Assembly: GCA_002011165.2 (NCBI GenBank)
Contig: MTMI02000011.1
Coordinates: 1-64,000 of the forward strand
DNA: 64,000 nucleotides
Reading direction: 5' to 3'
From: Candidatus Mnemosynella biddleae
Lineage (GTDB): Archaea > Halobacteriota > Archaeoglobi > Mnemosynellales > Mnemosynellaceae
Numbering within the stretch: position 1 is the stretch's first letter; each line of letters starts with the position of its first letter. A model generated the notes under the pieces. It was not told where the DNA came from and ran no database searches. It saw nothing but the letters and a program-made list of their open reading frames with translations. A program made the position numbers and the translations under genes. Shown here one piece after another: positions 8,435 through 21,497 of the stretch.

Positions 8435-9834
8435 AAGCTCTTTGCAATTGCTATAGTCCTCTCCGTTTCCCTTCCACAGATGATGCATCGTGATCTCTCT
8501 CTGAGCTCTACGACTTCTCCTAGCAGATCTTTGGCCGTCTCTTCTTCTATTTTCTTCCCACAATCCTCCTCTCCGCACCATGGCAGAAGAGCAACACCCA
8601 CAATCTCTCTTGCCTCTTTCAAATCCTCACATTTTCTAACTCTTTCTCTGAACTTTTTCCAAGCCCTTTGAGAAAGTCTCTTTTCAATCTCCTTCATCTC
8701 TTGTTCGACCTCTTCCAACAGCTTATCAAGAGCTACACCTCTCTTTTGAAGTGTGTCTCTGGGGACAAGAGTAACTCTTCTCTCAGAGACATCCCTCGGA
8801 CCTATCTCTATTCTCAAAGGCACCCCCTTCCTCTCCCACTTGTAGAATTTCGCTCCTGGTCTTTCTTCTCCATTGTCAACGAGAACCCTATAGTCCTTCG
8901 AAGTCAAAAGTCTCTCAATCTCTCTTGAGACTTCCATAGCTCTCTCATCATCGCTCATGAGGATGGGAACTATCACAATCTGAATTGGTGCAACTTTTGG
9001 AGGAAGAATCAGGCCTCTCGAATCTCCATGAATAGAGATGACTGCTGAGACACACCTCTCTGAGATTCCGTAACATGTTTGATGAACGAATCTGTGCTCA
9101 CCATTTTCATCTTCATACTTTATGTCAAATGTTCTTGCGAAGTTATCTCCAAGATGATGAACAGTTCCAATCTGAAGGGTTTTTCCGTTAGGCATGATTG
9201 TATCAAAGGCAACAGTATAATCTGCTCCGGGAAATTTGTCCCAATCTGGACGCTTCGTAACGAGATAGGGAATTCCAAGCTCATCGTAAAATTTTTTGTA
9301 CATCTCTATTGCTCTCTTAACTTGCTCCTCTGCCTCCTCCCAAGTAGCATGAGCGGTATGAGCCTCCTTAAAAGATGTGATCTCTCTTACCCTTATCAGC
9401 GGTCTTGTATGCTTAGTTTCATATCTGAAGGTATTCACAATCTGATAAATCTTCAAAGGCAAGTCTGCGTGAGATCTAATCCAGAGCTTGAACATGGGAT
9501 ACATTGCAGTCTCTGAAGTTGGTCTAAGCGCTAGAGGAACATCAAGCTCCTCAGAACCTCCTCTTGTGACCCAAAAAACTTCGTTTTCGAAACCTCTTAT
9601 ATGCTCAGCCTCTTTCATAAACTCATTTTTTGGAATGAGAAGAGGAAAGAGAACTTCTTCATGCTCTTCATCCATAATCTTCCTGAGAATTCCATAAATA
9701 AGATTTCTGAGTTTGAATCCGTAAGGACGCCAGACATACATCCCCTTCACGGGATATCTGCTGTCTATGAGATCTGCTTCAAAGAGAATGTTCGTATACC
9801 ATTCGCTGAACTCTGAATCTTTGTTCATCTCCAT
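8431..9834 (-). CDS. proS: Prolyl-tRNA synthetase (archaeal/eukaryotic type)
   Basis: Class II synthetase of 467 residues without the bacterial editing insertion. Motif 1 and 2 regions are visible ([12 protein letters not shown], then [17 protein letters not shown] and [17 protein letters not shown]). The proline/ATP site carries [12 protein letters not shown] and [14 protein letters not shown]. The C-terminal zinc domain of this subtype has WCGEEDCG and CIICGRE and ends in an aromatic tail (AIAKSF). The ATG at 9834 is preferred because GGTGA lies five bases upstream; a GTG at 9843 is the other candidate. It is immediately downstream of the SpoIIM-like gene. Confidence 0.96.
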   Translation of the reverse strand: MEMNKDSEFSEWYTNILFEADLIDSRYPVKGMYVWRPYGFKLRNLIYGILRKIMDEEHEEVLFPLLIPKNEFMKEAEHIRGFENEVFWVTRGGSEELDVPLALRPTSETAMYPMFKLWIRSHADLPLKIYQIVNTFRYETKHTRPLIRVREITSFKEAHTAHATWEEAEEQVKRAIEMYKKFYDELGIPYLVTKRPDWDKFPGADYTVAFDTIMPNGKTLQIGTVHHLGDNFARTFDIKYEDENGEHRFVHQTCYGISERCVSAVISIHGDSRGLILPPKVAPIQIVIVPILMSDDERAMEVSREIERLLTSKDYRVLVDNGEERPGAKFYKWERKGVPLRIEIGPRDVSERRVTLVPRDTLQKRGVALDKLLEEVEQEMKEIEKRLSQRAWKKFRERVRKCEDLKEAREIVGVALLPWCGEEDCGKKIEEETAKDLLGEVVELRERSRCIICGRETERTIAIAKSF

Positions 9835-9846
9835 AGCTCTCACCTT

Positions 9847-10401
9847 TTATTTACCAACTAAGGACATCGTTATAAATGTTTCAATGAATGCTGCGATGAT
9901 AAGGAGTGGAAGAATGAATTTGAAGTAAATTCTCAGTGAGTCCGCTAATTCACGCTTAAAATCTGCTTTTCTTCTCAGAAACTGAATGAAGCTGTAGCCG
10001 AGTCTTATTCCAAGAGCTCCAGAGATTAGAAGTGCGGGAATTTCCAGAATTCCATGCGGAAGAATGGCAATGAGAAATCCTTGAGGACCGATAGATTCTC
10101 TCGTTATCTCATAGAGCATGCCCAAGATGAATCCGTTAGAGAAGAGAAATAAAATCGGAAAAATTGCTAGGAAAAATCCAGAAATGACTGCAAGAAATGT
10201 TTTGAACGAATTATTTAGAAGAATATATATCATGAGCTCAGTTTTGCTCGCTTCCGCAACAGGTTTGAGAATTTCTCTCAGAAGTTCGAAGTATTGTAAG
10301 ATCTCTGGAAAGTAAATTGCAGAGAGATATCCGTAAATCATCCCTATAAAGAAAATGAGAACTGATGCTAGGATCTCTTTTCTCAAACTTTTGAGATCCA
10401 T
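9847..10401 (-). CDS. SpoIIM/DUF95-family membrane protein
   Basis: 184 residues with about five hydrophobic helices: near 10-30, 60-90, 100-125, 128-145 and 160-180. The characteristic loop ILPHGILEIPALLISG matches the Stage II sporulation protein M family, which is widespread in archaea that do not sporulate. The role is unknown; it may act in envelope or membrane remodelling. It lies three bases after the DUF63 gene and 12 bases before proS, so the three are probably one transcript. Confidence 0.8.
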   Translation of the reverse strand: MDLKSLRKEILASVLIFFIGMIYGYLSAIYFPEILQYFELLREILKPVAEASKTELMIYILLNNSFKTFLAVISGFFLAIFPILFLFSNGFILGMLYEITRESIGPQGFLIAILPHGILEIPALLISGALGIRLGYSFIQFLRRKADFKRELADSLRIYFKFILPLLIIAAFIETFITMSLVGK

Positions 10402-10404
10402 AGT

Positions 10405-11277
10405 TCACACTCCGATGGTCATTCTCAGTGTGTTTCTAATTGCGGGTGCAGCACCGAGAGTCAGGATAGCAAATTTGAGAAGATACGCAAACTGAGTTAA
10501 ATCCTTTTCTGAAGGAGTCTTCGGTACGACCTCGTGAACTTCTTTTCCTTCTAAGAGGAGATACGAGTCGATGAGCTTCAAGATAAGAAGAATAACTATC
10601 AGCTTTGCAAATATCATGATTCCAGATGTTCCAAAGAGTTCGGTGAGATAAGAAGGTACTACATGCTTTTCGACATATCCGAGAAGATCCACACCAACGT
10701 AAGTGCTCGAAGCATCCATCATGTGTGTCAAGAGGATTACGAGGTTTAGGTCATCTGTATAGGAATAAGCGCCTAAGAGCATTGCAATAGCCCAGACTAC
10801 AAATGTTATCGAAACACCCATTCCTATGATTGTGAAGGGAACCCAGATTGCAATTTCCTTGCCCCAGAGAATGTAAACGGTGTTTCCGATTCCCCAGGGA
10901 AGAGCAACAAGCCAAGTGAAACTCTCATAGGTCATTATTCCTGCTCTTTCAAGAAGAAGTCCAATAAAGAGAGAGAGAAGCGTCACACCAAAGACCACGA
11001 AGTAGATTTGAGGAGTGATGAAGAAGTATTTCCATGGGGGGGAGAATACTTCCATATCTTCGAAAACTCTGAGTGTTGAGCCAATGAAAATAAATGGAGA
11101 GACCGCAAAAATAAAGCGCTTGTCAATTTCCACCTTCATGCTTCGCATCAATTTAAATATCCCAACGATGCATATAACAAGAACAATACCCCAAGTGACT
11201 GTGTTCACGGGATTGTATCCCGTGTCATAGATGATCGGATCTATGTAATATTTCTGAATGAACTCCCGAAGACTCAT
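10405..11277 (-). CDS. DUF63 integral membrane protein
   Basis: 290 residues with about seven to eight transmembrane helices and the archaeal DUF63 pattern. The N-terminus is [20 protein letters not shown], followed by [18 protein letters not shown] and later [19 protein letters not shown]. The function is not established. The ATG at 11277 is chosen because GGTGAT lies three bases upstream. The gene is divergent from egsA with about 49 bases between starts, so promoters must overlap or lie inside the neighbouring 5' end. Confidence 0.8.
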   Translation of the reverse strand: MSLREFIQKYYIDPIIYDTGYNPVNTVTWGIVLVICIVGIFKLMRSMKVEIDKRFIFAVSPFIFIGSTLRVFEDMEVFSPPWKYFFITPQIYFVVFGVTLLSLFIGLLLERAGIMTYESFTWLVALPWGIGNTVYILWGKEIAIWVPFTIIGMGVSITFVVWAIAMLLGAYSYTDDLNLVILLTHMMDASSTYVGVDLLGYVEKHVVPSYLTELFGTSGIMIFAKLIVILLILKLIDSYLLLEGKEVHEVVPKTPSEKDLTQFAYLLKFAILTLGAAPAIRNTLRMTIGV

Positions 11278-11326
11278 GGTATCACCACGCAAGAGGCGAA
11301 TGGAGATGGTTGAAGGATCTCCGGAA

Positions 11327-12373
11327 ATGAAATGGATGAGACTTCCACGAGTAGTGCTTGTTGGTTCAGGTGCAATTCTTGAGATTGGTAGGGTTTGCTC
11401 AGATTTAAATCTTATCGAACGATGTGGGATAATCTGCGGAAAGAAGACGAAGAAAATAGCAGGAGATGTGGTGAGAGAAATACTTGAAGATCAGAAGATT
11501 CATGCTGATATTATAGAGGTAGAGAGGGCTGATATGGAAACGGTCTCTCAAGTCATCAGAGAGGCAAAAGAGAATAAATGGAATTTTATGATTGGAACAG
11601 GGGGTGGAAAGTCGATTGATATAGCTAAGCTCTCCTCCTCAAAACTTTCTCTTCCTTTCCTCAGCGTTCCGACTGCAGCGTCTCACGATGGAATTGCCTC
11701 CTCAAGAGCCTCAATAAAGTCATCTTCATCTTCGGTCTCAATTGGCGCACATCCTCCAGATGCGGTGATTGCGGACACATCCATAATCTCAAAAGCACCC
11801 TACAGAATGCTTGCGAGTGGATGCGGGGACATAATCTCAAATTACACTGCTGTTCTCGACTGGCAATTGGCTCACAGATTGAGGAATGAATATTATAGCG
11901 AGTATGCATCATCACTCTCACTGATGACAGCAAAAATGATAGTCAATTCTGCAGATCTTATTAAGAAGGGGCTTGAAGAGTCAGTGAGACTCGTAGTTAA
12001 GGCTCTTGTTTCAAGCGGAGTTGCCATGAGCATTGCTGGATCCTCTCGCCCTGCTTCTGGAAGCGAGCACATGTTCTCCCATGCTCTTGACATGATAGCT
12101 CCAAAACCCGCAATGCATGGAGAGCAATGCGGAGTAGGAACAATCATGATGATGTATCTTCACGGAGGTGACTGGAAAGCCATAAAAGATGCTCTCGAGA
12201 GAATTGGCGCTCCTACAACAGCAAAAGAACTCGGAATAGATAGAGAATACATCATCGAGGCTCTTCTAAGAGCTCACACAATCAGACCTGAGAGATACAC
12301 AATATTGGGGAATGGAATAACAAGAGATGCTGCTGAAAAGCTTGTAAGAGTAACGGGTGTTTGCGGTGAGTGA
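11327..12373 (+). CDS. egsA: sn-Glycerol-1-phosphate dehydrogenase
   Basis: Makes sn-glycerol-1-phosphate from dihydroxyacetone phosphate with NAD(P)H, the stereochemistry-defining step of archaeal ether lipids. The nucleotide-binding segment is [12 protein letters not shown]. Zn2+ ligands are the Asp in SGCGDIIS and histidines in [11 protein letters not shown] and AMHGEQCG. An ATG at 11327 (MKWMRLPR) gives 348 residues, the usual length. Earlier in-frame ATGs at 11300 and 11306 would add 7-9 residues and cannot be excluded. The 3' end overlaps the UPF0179 gene by eight bases. Confidence 0.93.
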   Translation: MKWMRLPRVVLVGSGAILEIGRVCSDLNLIERCGIICGKKTKKIAGDVVREILEDQKIHADIIEVERADMETVSQVIREAKENKWNFMIGTGGGKSIDIAKLSSSKLSLPFLSVPTAASHDGIASSRASIKSSSSSVSIGAHPPDAVIADTSIISKAPYRMLASGCGDIISNYTAVLDWQLAHRLRNEYYSEYASSLSLMTAKMIVNSADLIKKGLEESVRLVVKALVSSGVAMSIAGSSRPASGSEHMFSHALDMIAPKPAMHGEQCGVGTIMMMYLHGGDWKAIKDALERIGAPTTAKELGIDREYIIEALLRAHTIRPERYTILGNGITRDAAEKLVRVTGVCGE

Positions 12374-12815
12374 GAGAAAAACTAAGCTCACGTTAATAGC
12401 CAAAAGTTACGCTAAGGAGGGATTCGAGTATTTATTTTTTGGACTTGCAGATGAGTGTAACTCATGTAGGTTCAGATTTACATGTGGAAATCTCGAAAAA
12501 GGAAGAAAATACAGAGTAATCTCGATTAAAAATTCCAATAATAAACCGAAGCCGTGTAAAGTTCACGAAAGTGGTGTAGTTCTCGTTGAGGTCGAGGAAT
12601 CCCCTTTAGTTGCTGCAGTGGAATCCAAAAAAGCTCTTGTAGGCTCTCTCATAGAATATCATCCAATAAAATGCGAGGAAAATTGTGAAGCAAAAGTTTA
12701 TTGCTCTCCTAAGGTGAGAGAAGGTGAAAAATACAGAATAGAAGGTATTATCGGAGAACTCCCTGTTATGTGCAGAAAAAGAAAGGATCTCAGGATTGTT
12801 ATGTTGACTCGCTAG
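12366..12815 (+). CDS. UPF0179 family protein
   Basis: 149 residues of an archaeal family of unknown role. Paired cysteines ([11 protein letters not shown] near 33-43, [11 protein letters not shown] near 100-110 and a late MCRKRK) suggest a zinc or Fe-S site. The start is GTG 12366 with GGTG upstream, so the protein begins [11 protein letters not shown], matching the family N-terminus. It overlaps the end of egsA, which implies coupled translation, and its own end overlaps the convergent FKBP gene by 17 bases. Confidence 0.75.
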   Translation: MSERKTKLTLIAKSYAKEGFEYLFFGLADECNSCRFRFTCGNLEKGRKYRVISIKNSNNKPKPCKVHESGVVLVEVEESPLVAAVESKKALVGSLIEYHPIKCEENCEAKVYCSPKVREGEKYRIEGIIGELPVMCRKRKDLRIVMLTR

Positions 12816-13488
12816 TCTCCTCTTCTCTCTCCTCTTGGAAAATCTCCTGTATTATGATCTTTCTCACCTTCGTATATTTCAAAGTGTCATCTGCGATCCT
12901 CTTCTTGTTAAGAATCCATCTCTGGTCAAAGTTCTTCACATAAGGCTCCTCAATAATCAACTCCTCTCCCTCGATCTCGAAATTCAAGTCTGAAGACTCC
13001 AAATAGTGTTCGAAGATTGCTTTGATTTGCTCTTCAAGATCTTCAATTACTTCGAGTATTTCATATTCATATGTCACCGTTTTCCCCGCAAGGGGATGAT
13101 TAAAATCGACTCTCACTCTCCTCCCAATGACTCTGTCAACAGTTCCAATCCTTCCGTTCACCCTAACTCTCATTCCTGGCTGGGGTCTCTGATCGAATTT
13201 GGTTATGGAGATAATTTCAACAAGAGATGGATCATATTCTCCGAAAGCTTTTTCAGGAGGAATCTTCACCTCTCCCTTATAACCGACTTCCCTTCCTATA
13301 AGATCTTCTTCAAGTCCTTCTATAACATAACCACTACCTACTATGAGCGTAACAGGTCCATATTTTGCTCCCTCTACGAAAATATCATGTTCCTTTGCGA
13401 TCTCTTCATCGGTGGTATCGAAAATCGTACCCTCTTCCGTTTTTGCAATGTAACTTATTCGCACGAAATCTCCTTTCTGGATGCTCAT
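12799..13488 (-). CDS. FKBP-type peptidyl-prolyl isomerase (long archaeal, SlyD-like)
   Basis: 229 residues, a protein-folding catalyst of the cytosol. The FKBP core starts QKGDFVRISYIAKTEEGTIFDTTDE and continues VIEGLEEDLIGREVGYKGEV, then the inserted-in-flap domain GEYDPSLVEI. It closes with HPLAGKTVTYEYEI. A C-terminal acidic extension of about 80 residues is typical of the long archaeal FKBPs. The ATG at 13488 has GAGGTG six bases upstream; an upstream GTG at 13497 is unlikely. Single gene, convergent with UPF0179. Confidence 0.92.
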   Translation of the reverse strand: MSIQKGDFVRISYIAKTEEGTIFDTTDEEIAKEHDIFVEGAKYGPVTLIVGSGYVIEGLEEDLIGREVGYKGEVKIPPEKAFGEYDPSLVEIISITKFDQRPQPGMRVRVNGRIGTVDRVIGRRVRVDFNHPLAGKTVTYEYEILEVIEDLEEQIKAIFEHYLESSDLNFEIEGEELIIEEPYVKNFDQRWILNKKRIADDTLKYTKVRKIIIQEIFQEEREEETSEST

Positions 13489-13549
13489 ACTGAACACCTC
13501 CGTGCTAATTCGAACATACCTCTATTTAAACTGAACGTTCTTCGAATTG

Positions 13550-14320
13550 CTACTTTTCATCTCCTCTCAAAAGATCTCTCACATGTGCTATTGGAGGTTG
13601 CAATCTTTTGTGTTCACTTTTTCTCACCATCTTAAGAGCTCTTTCTACCAGCTCACCAAATCTCCTTTTTGTCTCTTCAACATTTCCTCTATCGAGAGAC
13701 TTCAGAATCTCATCAAGAACCTCATAGCTCATTCCCAACTCTTCTTCGTCACTCTGATTAATCCACAAACCTGCAGAAGGCCTCTTCTTTACGATTTTCT
13801 CGGGAACTCTGAGATATCTCGCAAGTTCAAGAACTTCGGTTTTGTATAGATCCCCTATTGGCAGAAAATCAACTCCTCCATCTCCATATTTAGTGAAATA
13901 TCCTACCATGAGCTCACTTTTATTTCCTGTACCCGCCACGAGGTAATTCAGAGAATTTGCGTAGTAGTAATTTATTATCATTCTAATCCTCGGTTTGAGG
14001 TTTGCAACAGCAATTTCGTTACTCTCTTCAAGATTGTTGAGGAAAACCGATAATATTGGATCAATATAGATGAGTTTGTATTCGAGTCCCAAAGCGTCGC
14101 ACAACTCTAGAGCATCTCTTACATCCTCTTCTTTTGTAACGCCTCTCTCAGGCATGATAGTTGCAAGGACTCTCTCCTTTCCAAGTGCTCTTACACAGAG
14201 AAATGCTGTTGTTGCACTGTCCACTCCTCCACTCAAACCCAATACAACTCCTTCTGCCTCTGCACTCTCAACAATATCTCTTATGAACTCAGTAATCCTC
14301 TCAGTAATCTCCCTCCACAT
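13550..14320 (-). CDS. nadE: NH3-dependent NAD+ synthetase
   Basis: Amidates deamido-NAD to NAD+ using ATP and free ammonia. 256 residues with the N-type PP-loop LGLSGGVDSATTAF (about 27-40), VAGTGNKSELMVGYFTKYGDG and the C-terminal RPSAGLW segment. There is no nitrilase-type glutaminase domain, so it depends on ammonia. The ATG at 14320 has GGTGA five bases upstream. It lies directly behind glnK and amt, so ammonium import, PII sensing and an ammonia-consuming enzyme are linked in one operon. Confidence 0.93.
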   Translation of the reverse strand: MWREITERITEFIRDIVESAEAEGVVLGLSGGVDSATTAFLCVRALGKERVLATIMPERGVTKEEDVRDALELCDALGLEYKLIYIDPILSVFLNNLEESNEIAVANLKPRIRMIINYYYANSLNYLVAGTGNKSELMVGYFTKYGDGGVDFLPIGDLYKTEVLELARYLRVPEKIVKKRPSAGLWINQSDEEELGMSYEVLDEILKSLDRGNVEETKRRFGELVERALKMVRKSEHKRLQPPIAHVRDLLRGDEK

Positions 14321-14333
14321 AACTTTCACCTTT

Positions 14334-15970
<1,637 letters not shown>

Positions 15971-16075
15971 ATCTTCCACCACGATCATTTTTTCTCTTAT
16001 CTTATCAGCACGGGTGATAGATGATCATATAACATATAAATTTTTTTGCTATTATCACCTTTACAGTCCGATGAG

Positions 16076-16089
16076 TGAACATTTGTTCA
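16076..16089. promoter_or_regulatory. Candidate nitrogen operator (copy 1)
   Basis: TGAACATTTGTTCA is an inverted repeat with outer half-sites TGAA and TTCA separated by six bases. It lies about 106 bases upstream of the amt copy 1 start. The identical 14-mer occurs upstream of the second amt. Its geometry matches NrpR operators of methanogens (GGAA-N6-TTCC), though the outer base pair differs. Binding protein inferred, not shown. Confidence 0.6.
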
Positions 16090-16129
16090 GTGAAATGAGG
16101 AAATTAAAATTAAAAATGATGAGGAGTTG

Positions 16130-17877
<1,748 letters not shown>

Positions 17878-17988
17878 TTTTTATCCCTCTACATCACCAA
17901 ATTTTTAATCAGATATATAAACATTTCTAACGTTTGTCAATTTTTTTCGCTGATTTGATGATATAGTTGTATAAAATAATTAAAAATA

Positions 17989-18002
17989 TGAACATTTGTT
18001 CA
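17989..18002. promoter_or_regulatory. Candidate nitrogen operator (copy 2)
   Basis: A second exact TGAACATTTGTTCA, 112 bases upstream of amt copy 2 and about 70 bases beyond its TATA element. A degenerate relative (AAACATTTCTAA) lies next to that TATA at 17919-17930. The site is also 52 bases upstream of the divergent CYTH gene, which might share control. Confidence 0.6.
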
Positions 18003-18053
18003 AAAAACTAAAAAAGAAGATTTTATAACCTCTGAGCATCATCGTTTTCTGAA

Positions 18054-18569
18054 ATGATCGAAACAGAAGTGAAAGTTAGAGCATCTTATGAGATTCTAAA
18101 GAAACTCAAAGAAAAATTTGAGTTTATTGGAGAGGAACAACATAAGGACATATACTTCAATGCTCCAGATAGAGACTTCAGTCGCTCTGATGAGGCACTG
18201 AGACTGAGAAAGGTAAATGGAAAGACGATTCTCACCTACAAGGGAGCAAGAAAGAAATCAAACCTGAAATCGAGATATGAGATACAGTTGGAAGTTTCAA
18301 ATTTTGAAAATGCTAAGAAACTTCTGGAAGCTCTCGGGTATAAGGAGGTAAAGAGGATAGAAAAGAAAAGAAGGCTCTTCAGAAGAGATAATGCAATTAT
18401 TTGTTTTGATAATGTTGTTGGTCTCGGAAGTTTCATAGAGGTTGAAATTCTTGGAGAGGATCTTGAAGAAGCAGAGAAAAGGATAAAGGAAATTTTGGAG
18501 GAGCTTGGATTGTCAAATGAGGAGTTGATAACTAACTCCTATCTGGAGCTGATTTCAGAGCTCAAATAG
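18054..18569 (+). CDS. CYTH-domain protein (class IV adenylate cyclase/triphosphatase family)
   Basis: 171 residues beginning with the family-defining ExExK motif (IETEVKV). The rest of the triphosphate tunnel is visible: LRLRKVNGKTILTYKGAR, then SRYEIQLEVS, RIEKKRRLFRRDNAIICFDNV and GSFIEVEI. Archaeal members may make cAMP or hydrolyse inorganic or thiamine triphosphate; the sequence does not separate these. A TATA-like TTTTATAAC lies about 30 bases upstream of the ATG. Its 3' end overlaps the convergent phosphoesterase by 15 bases. Confidence 0.85.
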   Translation: MIETEVKVRASYEILKKLKEKFEFIGEEQHKDIYFNAPDRDFSRSDEALRLRKVNGKTILTYKGARKKSNLKSRYEIQLEVSNFENAKKLLEALGYKEVKRIEKKRRLFRRDNAIICFDNVVGLGSFIEVEILGEDLEEAEKRIKEILEELGLSNEELITNSYLELISELK

Positions 18570-19196
18570 CTCTGCTATCTTTTTCTTCATATCTATGAGG
18601 GCTACGTAGCCTCTTGAAGCTCTCCCTGGATTCACTATGAGAACCTCCTCGTTGAGAATTCCTCGCGCTTCGTGGACATGTCCACATATTATCACATCAA
18701 ACTCATTTTTTAATTTCTCTAGGGCTGAACTTCCTATATGCTTATCAGGAGGAACGAAGTCAAGTGTGTTTTTCGGAGGTACATGCGAGAGGAGGACCAG
18801 ATTCTCCACTTTTCTAACTCTCTCAAGTAAGGAAGAGACTGCATCGTAAATTTCCTCTTCTGAAAACTCTGTAGGTGTATTGAAGGGGGTTCTATTTGAT
18901 CCTCCAAACCCTATGAAAGTCACATCCTCAATCTCATAAGTTCTCTCATGCAAATTAACTCCCCCTCCTCTTTCAATAGCCAGAGTCACCTCTATCGGAT
19001 CACAGTTTCCGGGGACAGCGAGCACTGGTTTTCCGACTTCTCTCAGAATTCGAATCGTGTTCTCAGCATCTTCAGCTGGACCAAAATTAGTTATGTCTCC
19101 TGCAACTGCAATAACATCAAATTCTCTTTTTAGCTCTCCAATTCTTCGAATCATACCCGTATTTCCGTGGATATCTGCGAGTGCAAGAATTCTCAT
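18555..19196 (-). CDS. Calcineurin-like metallophosphoesterase (YfcE-like)
   Basis: 213 residues with all metallophosphoesterase motifs: ADIHGN near the start, GDITNFGP, PGNCD, VLLSHVPP and CGHVHEARG. These proteins bind two metal ions and act on phosphodiesters; the natural substrate is unknown here. The ATG at 19196 is chosen because GGAGGG precedes it and the first conserved motif follows at once. Facing the CYTH gene, it could act on cyclic nucleotide products, which is speculation. Confidence 0.87.
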   Translation of the reverse strand: MRILALADIHGNTGMIRRIGELKREFDVIAVAGDITNFGPAEDAENTIRILREVGKPVLAVPGNCDPIEVTLAIERGGGVNLHERTYEIEDVTFIGFGGSNRTPFNTPTEFSEEEIYDAVSSLLERVRKVENLVLLSHVPPKNTLDFVPPDKHIGSSALEKLKNEFDVIICGHVHEARGILNEEVLIVNPGRASRGYVALIDMKKKIAELFEL

Positions 19197-19230
19197 TCCC
19201 TCCAGCACCTCCTCCATTTAAATTTTTAGA

Positions 19231-19242
19231 AAAATATATATG
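19231..19242 (+). promoter_or_regulatory. TATA region of the mbh operon
   Basis: AAAATATATATG lies 48-59 bases before mbhA and predicts a start of transcription near 19262. A second weaker element (TGTTTAAAGA) follows at 19251. The A+T block also serves as the only plausible promoter for the divergent phosphoesterase. Confidence 0.5.
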
Positions 19243-19289
19243 TGGGATTCTGTTTAAAGATGTTGATATAACCCGCAGGTGGTGACTGG

Positions 19290-19817
19290 ATGGTCGTTGC
19301 AGCAATCCTGACGTTCATTTGTTTGTTCCTCTTCTATGCGCTCCTCTCTTTAGGAAGCGGTGTCGGACTCGGGACTGGAATGCCAGATATTCTCTGGTGG
19401 GATTCCGGTGAACTTATTGTTGGACTAATACTCTCGACAATCGCAGCAACGGCTTCGCATAAATATATGATGAACAGGGAAAATCCTTCAAAAGGAATCA
19501 CAACGATTTTTCTGTTCCTCGCATATCTCTTCGTCTGGTTCAAGGAACTTGTTAAAGCGAATCTATGGGTTGCAAAACTTATCTTCACGATGAAGATCAA
19601 GCCAGGAATTGTGAAGATAACGCCTGATTTGAAAACAGACATCGGGAGAACGATGATGGCAAATTCAATAACTCTTACTCCTGGAACTTTCACTGTGCAC
19701 ATTGATGAAGAGACTGGAGACTTTTACATTCACTGGATTGAAGTTAAAAAAGAGGAGCCGGGTTCTGAAGATGTTGCTAACGGTTTTGAAAAATGGGCTA
19801 GGAGGGTGATGGAGTGA
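19290..19817 (+). CDS. mbhA: Mbh complex subunit A, MrpE-like
   Basis: 175 residues with two to three N-terminal membrane helices and a soluble C-terminal domain. The segment MMANSITLTPGTFTVHID is typical of MrpE/MnhE. It belongs to the cation-translocating (antiporter-like) module of the membrane-bound hydrogenase. First gene of a 14-gene operon in the same order as Pyrococcus furiosus mbhA-N. GGTGGTGA precedes the ATG; the stop overlaps the mbhB start. Confidence 0.9.
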   Translation: MVVAAILTFICLFLFYALLSLGSGVGLGTGMPDILWWDSGELIVGLILSTIAATASHKYMMNRENPSKGITTIFLFLAYLFVWFKELVKANLWVAKLIFTMKIKPGIVKITPDLKTDIGRTMMANSITLTPGTFTVHIDEETGDFYIHWIEVKKEEPGSEDVANGFEKWARRVME

Positions 19818-20092
19818 TAATAGCTTCGATAGGAGTTCTCATGGTGCTTGCGCTGCTTCTTTCAATTCGTCTCATTCTAGGTCCAACCATTCCAGATAGA
19901 GTTCTCGCGGTTGATACCGCTAATATATTTTTCGTTCTCGCGTTAATCCTCTTCTCTCTCTATACGGGAAGAGCAATTTATGTGGATGTTGCAATAGTCT
20001 ATGCTCTGATTTACTTCACCGGAACGCTCTGGATTGCGAAGTATCTCGAACCTGACAAGAGAGTCACGAAAGGTGGGGGTGACGAGGAATGA
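19814..20092 (+). CDS. mbhB: Mbh complex subunit B, MrpF-like
   Basis: 92 residues, three membrane helices, with LRLILGPTIPDRVLAVDT-type MrpF signature (here SIRLILGPTIPDRVLAVD) and ALIYFTGTLWIAKYLE at the end. Part of the antiporter-like membrane module. GTG start overlapping the mbhA stop, with GGAGGGTGA upstream. Confidence 0.9.
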   Translation: MIIASIGVLMVLALLLSIRLILGPTIPDRVLAVDTANIFFVLALILFSLYTGRAIYVDVAIVYALIYFTGTLWIAKYLEPDKRVTKGGGDEE

Positions 20093-20445
20093 ATTTCCTC
20101 TCATCTATCCTTATAGTTCTTGGTTTAATCTTCGGGCTAATTGGAGTTATCGGAGTTCTTAGATTTCCTGATTTCTACACTAGAATGCATGCATCGACAA
20201 TTTGCTTAACTTTGACGTCAATCCTTATAATCTTCGGAGTAATCATAGAGGCGGTTGTACGGGGTGGAATGGACAACTACGTCATAGCAATTCATTCTTT
20301 CGTTGCCCTTGCTGCACTTCTCGTAACTAATGCAACAAGTAATCACGCACTGGCGAGAGCAGCTCACAAAAGCGGAGTTGAACTTGATCCGATCTCAGTT
20401 TGCGATAAACTGGCTGAGAGAAAATTTAGTGAGGAGGGTGAGTGA
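20089..20445 (+). CDS. mbhC: Mbh complex subunit C, MrpG-like
   Basis: 118 residues with three membrane helices. The MrpG hallmark GVLRFPDFYTRMHAST is present in the first loop. Works with MrpE/F-like subunits in ion translocation. Overlaps both neighbours by a few bases (ATGA-type junction with mbhB). Confidence 0.9.
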   Translation: MNFLSSILIVLGLIFGLIGVIGVLRFPDFYTRMHASTICLTLTSILIIFGVIIEAVVRGGMDNYVIAIHSFVALAALLVTNATSNHALARAAHKSGVELDPISVCDKLAERKFSEEGE

Positions 20446-20696
20446 TGGATTTGTACAGTATATCTCTTACACTTGTCCTCGTTGTGACTTTCGTTGGAGC
20501 TATCGCTGCAGTTTACTTCCGAGATCTTCTAAACGCTGTAGTTGCTCTTGCAGTTATGAGTGGCGGTCTCGCTTTAGCTTTCTTCCTCATGGAAGCGCCA
20601 GATGTTGCAATAGCTGAAGCAGCTCTTGGGGCTGGAGCTATAACTGCAATATTCATTCTCGCAATAGGAGAAACTGAAAGGGAGGAGAAAGAATGA
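20445..20696 (+). CDS. mbhD: Mbh complex subunit D (DUF4040, MrpA C-terminal-like)
   Basis: 83 residues, three membrane helices. The sequence VYFRDLLNAVVALAVMSGGL, then APDVAIAEAALGAG, corresponds to the DUF4040 segment found near the C-terminus of MrpA. The ATG at 20445 is preferred over the GTG at 20442. GAGGGTGA lies upstream. Confidence 0.87.
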   Translation: MDLYSISLTLVLVVTFVGAIAAVYFRDLLNAVVALAVMSGGLALAFFLMEAPDVAIAEAALGAGAITAIFILAIGETEREEKE

Positions 20697-21025
20697 TAAA
20701 AAGAAGAGCAATTGGGTTGTCTGCAATCCTTTTAATCTTTGGACTCCTCTTTGCAGGAGTGTTTCTTCTTCATCCTTACGGAGAGCCTGATTATACGCTT
20801 GCGATTAAACAAGGAGATTCATTTTATCAGCGAACTGCGACCGATGATTACTTTATAGAGAGGGGAAAAATGGCTGAAGAAAGCGGATCTACAAACATCG
20901 TTGCTGCAATCCTCTTCGATTACAGAGGTTATGATACTCTTGGAGAGGCAACAGTCCTCTTTACTGCAGTAGCTGGAGCAACCGCCATGTTCAGAAGAGA
21001 AAGGAAGGGTGATGAAGATGAGTGA
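20693..21025 (+). CDS. mbhE: Mbh complex subunit E
   Basis: 110 residues with an N-terminal membrane helix (AIGLSAILLIFGLLFAGVFL), a hydrophilic middle and a C-terminal helix carrying AILFDYRGYDTLGEATVLFT. That last segment is the MrpA/MnhB-linked signature. Fills the gap between the DUF4040 and MrpB-like subunits of the complex. ATGA overlap with mbhD. Confidence 0.87.
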   Translation: MIKRRAIGLSAILLIFGLLFAGVFLLHPYGEPDYTLAIKQGDSFYQRTATDDYFIERGKMAEESGSTNIVAAILFDYRGYDTLGEATVLFTAVAGATAMFRRERKGDEDE

Positions 21026-21497
21026 AAAACCGTATGAACTTTCAGTCATTGTGAGAACTGTAGCAAGGTTGCTCTTTGGGTTAATTCTCATTTTCGGTTT
21101 CTACGTGATTGTTCACGGGCACATAACTCCGGGAGGAGGATTTCAGGGAGGAGTAGTAACTGCTCTAGCCGTAATCATGCTCCTCGCAGCGTATGGTTAT
21201 GAGGGCGTCGTCACCGAGGTTAGGGAGAAGATCCTCGAACGCTTTGAATCGCTCGGAGCAATCATGTTCTGGACTCTAGGATTGGTTGGCGTCATTGCAA
21301 CAGCAACTTATTTTGCGGACGTCCTTTATAAGGGAACTCCTGGAGAACTCATAAGTGCGGGAACAATTCCTCTGATGAACATCGCAGTTGGTATGAAGGT
21401 TGCCTCTGGCGTTGCGGTTCTTGTAATCATCATGTCCATTGGAATGTACTATTCAAGAAAATATCAGAAAGCTGAGAAGGAGGGTGCTGAGGAGTGA
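21018..21497 (+). CDS. mbhF: Mbh complex subunit F, MrpB-like
   Basis: 159 residues with four membrane helices. The MrpB/MnhB signature is HGHITPGGGFQGGVVTA. The ATG at 21018 is used because GGTGA lies five bases upstream; GTG 21009 and ATG 21012 are weaker. Overlaps the mbhE end by eight bases. Confidence 0.9.
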   Translation: MSEKPYELSVIVRTVARLLFGLILIFGFYVIVHGHITPGGGFQGGVVTALAVIMLLAAYGYEGVVTEVREKILERFESLGAIMFWTLGLVGVIATATYFADVLYKGTPGELISAGTIPLMNIAVGMKVASGVAVLVIIMSIGMYYSRKYQKAEKEGAEE